From the NCBI RefSeq assembly GCF_902497875.1, contig NZ_CABVHY010000002.1:1-64000 (forward strand): a stretch of DNA of 64,000 nucleotides. The letters run 5' to 3'. Every line of letters starts with the position of its first letter. Position 1 is the first letter of the stretch. The translations under genes were made by a program, and so were the position numbers. Below are positions 62,441 to 64,000 of this stretch, piece by piece. The stretch is from Pseudomonas fluorescens. GTDB taxonomy: Bacteria; Pseudomonadota; Gammaproteobacteria; Pseudomonadales; Pseudomonadaceae. The notes below the pieces were generated by a model. The model saw nothing but the letters and a program-made list of their open reading frames with translations, was not told the DNA's origin and did no database searches.

Positions 62441-62658
62441 ATAAAAGTCCACCGACACAAATCACGAAGCTTGAGCTGCGAAGGCCGCTCGGACAGGGCT
62501 GGAGGATTGTCTGGAGAGCGTACAGACGAGGCTGACCGTGGGCTTGGCCCATGTCTTTCAGGGTATTGCGAAAGTTTTTTCTCCTTACACAAAACCCATT
62601 CTGCCTTCCTGATTTTTTGCCAAACTTGGCTTTCCAGTTTTTCTCAAGGAAGAGAAAT

Positions 62659-64000
62659 ATGAACAGCAATCAAACCCCATCCCTGCCCAATGCCGCTGAC
62701 GCGATGAAGCTCAAGGCATTGATTCCCGAGCTGGTGAATGCCTGCCCGGATATGTATTCCATGGCCCGGGAAGCCGCCCAAGAGATTCTCGACAAGCACG
62801 GCATTCACAACATTGAGCCGGAAACGGTCTACTGGCATCGTTTCAACAACACCACAGCGAGCAACCCCAAGGCCTTTACCGGCTGGGAGCACTTTGGCAT
62901 CCCCCATCAATCGCTGACCCTGCCGCAATTGGTGATCAAACGCTTCGATGTTCATGATCAGGACAATGCGGACCTGCTCGACGTCTACGGCGGTTTTTAC
63001 CACGTCGGTCCGGATGCCGGGACATACAATGAAACCAACGAAATCCGCCTGCATGGCAATGAGGTACTCAATGACCTCTGGGCGATCAATTTCAAAGTGC
63101 GCTACAACGATAAACTGGCGTCATTCTGGAAAAACCACGCAGGACATTTCAGGGCATTGGCCAAGTGCAGTTTTATTGCCAAAGCGATGGAAGACCGGGA
63201 AAGCGGAAGGCTGTCTGACGATAATTTCAGGACAGTCATCAAGGCCGTAGCCGGAAACGTTTCCTGGCCGGTCACCTTCGACATGTTGCAAGCGGACGCC
63301 CCGGCGATCGATGGGTTGCGCATTTGCAAACTCGAAATAGGCGAATTCTTCGCGACCGATATTCTGCGCATCATTGATCGTAATGGTCGGCAAATTATCT
63401 ACGTACCAGGGGAAACATGGGGGTTTCACGCCTTCGAAACGCCCAGGGATCTGCATTGGTGGCTATTGTCATTGGCCAAGGACACTGCCGGACGACAGCG
63501 ACTGATGTCGCATTTTCAACTGGCGGACCACGAGATCACCCAGGACAACGTCAATACCGATTTTTGGTTGTCGGTGCTTGAAGGGGTTAGCCCTCTGGGC
63601 TTGGCAACCCTGCTACCAATACGCAAAGAGCGTCCCGATCACGAGCAAGTAGGGCTGAACGCAATGCTGGATCTGCTCTTCAGCACCTGGCAACACGACA
63701 ATCATCACCTGATCAATTCCACGGATGAAAAAATCACCACAGATGCTTTCACCTTTTTGAGCCAGGCAACACAGGTGCGGATGATCAGTGATGCCAATTA
63801 CCTGATGCATTCCAATGGTGAATTGAGAAAGAAACTGTGGATAGGCTACCTCAATGCCTTCAACCGGCTTTTTGGTCCGTTGGCCGCCGTCGGTTGGCCA
63901 GTGGCGCTTGTCGTGGTGGGGGCCGGTATTGCCAACGTCGGGTTGAAAATCGAGCAAGCGGTAAACGCCAACACCCTCGCGGAACGCAAAGCGGCCGTCA
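62659..64000 (+). CDS. DUF6543 (dermonecrotic toxin-like) protein, 3' end outside the window
   Basis: An open frame of at least 447 codons runs from the ATG at 62659 (AAGGAAGAG upstream) to the window edge without a stop. It starts MNSNQTPSLPNAADAMKLKA, has no signal peptide, and contains TVYWHRFNN, DLLDVYGGFYHVGPDAG and a hydrophobic stretch near residues 410-430 (FGPLAAVGWPVALVVVGAGI). The pattern matches the N-terminal region of the large Pseudomonas DUF6543 proteins related to dermonecrotic toxins. Such proteins often exceed 1000 residues; the catalytic end is not visible. No secretion genes lie nearby in the window. Confidence 0.7.
   Translation, partial: MNSNQTPSLPNAADAMKLKALIPELVNACPDMYSMAREAAQEILDKHGIHNIEPETVYWHRFNNTTASNPKAFTGWEHFGIPHQSLTLPQLVIKRFDVHDQDNADLLDVYGGFYHVGPDAGTYNETNEIRLHGNEVLNDLWAINFKVRYNDKLASFWKNHAGHFRALAKCSFIAKAMEDRESGRLSDDNFRTVIKAVAGNVSWPVTFDMLQADAPAIDGLRICKLEIGEFFATDILRIIDRNGRQIIYVPGETWGFHAFETPRDLHWWLLSLAKDTAGRQRLMSHFQLADHEITQDNVNTDFWLSVLEGVSPLGLATLLPIRKERPDHEQVGLNAMLDLLFSTWQHDNHHLINSTDEKITTDAFTFLSQATQVRMISDANYLMHSNGELRKKLWIGYLNAFNRLFGPLAAVGWPVALVVVGAGIANVGLKIEQAVNANTLAERKAAV

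Overview
The window looks like a chromosome segment of a fluorescent-group Pseudomonas. Coding regions are GC-rich. REP-type palindromes built around 'GGGAGCGAGCTTGCTCGCGAT' or 'GGAGCTGCCGCAGGCTGCGAT' sit in many intergenic gaps, and most gene blocks match blocks known from P. aeruginosa (roxS-dpp-opdP, opuC, piuC-piuA-piuB, purL-mltF, lepA-lepB-rnc-era-recO-pdxJ, lptF/lptG/pepA/holC). No rRNA or tRNA gene and no CRISPR array was seen.

Layout. 1-2.3 kb: 5' part of the redox sensor kinase roxS, a divergent SIMPL-domain protein with an Anr-type promoter, and a DUF6124-like gene. 2.3-3.6 kb: a repeat-rich non-coding stretch with a REP tandem array. 3.7-14.4 kb: a dipeptide uptake locus (three DppA-like binding proteins, an OprD-family porin, DppBCDF). 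14.5-15.7 kb: a proline-rich repeat protein in an AT-rich insert flanked by a second, decayed copy of the dppF 3' end. 15.8-21.7 kb: a small acidic secreted protein, prfC and an OpuC-type osmoprotectant ABC transporter. 21.7-23.4 kb: speC with a possible attenuator in its leader. 23.7-26.0 kb: an AT-rich XaxA/XaxB-like binary pore-forming toxin pair. 26.1-32.7 kb: Fur-type iron uptake genes (sel1-like, piuC, piuA, piuB). 32.8-41.6 kb: housekeeping genes including two Nudix hydrolases, purL and mltF. 41.7-48.0 kb: pdxJ, recO, era, rnc, lepB, lepA, with a broken DUF4845 gene between lepB and rnc. 48.2-53.1 kb: lptG, lptF, pepA, holC and a small holC neighbour. 53.2-61.6 kb: a complete trehalose PTS locus under TreR, with paired operators. 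61.6-64.0 kb: a HicA-like/HTH gene pair and the start of a large DUF6543 (dermonecrotic toxin-like) protein that runs off the end.

How it works together. The locus at 3.7-14.4 kb has every part needed to bring dipeptides across both membranes. The tre locus has an outer-membrane porin, EIIBC, a soluble EIIA-HPr-EI fusion and a phosphotrehalase, so trehalose can be taken up, phosphorylated and cleaved. The piu block pairs a TonB-dependent receptor with a 2-oxoglutarate-type hydroxylase and a membrane PepSY-flavin reductase. The accessory, probably acquired parts are the proline-rich insert, the XaxAB-like pair, and the right end (TA-like pair plus DUF6543 toxin).

The most interesting signals are the duplicated dppF tail around the proline-rich gene, the XaxAB-like toxin pair, the speC leader (short ORF ending inside a terminator stem), the decayed DUF4845 gene, the class II-like Anr promoter, and an EIIB-like protein whose phosphorylated cysteine has become alanine.
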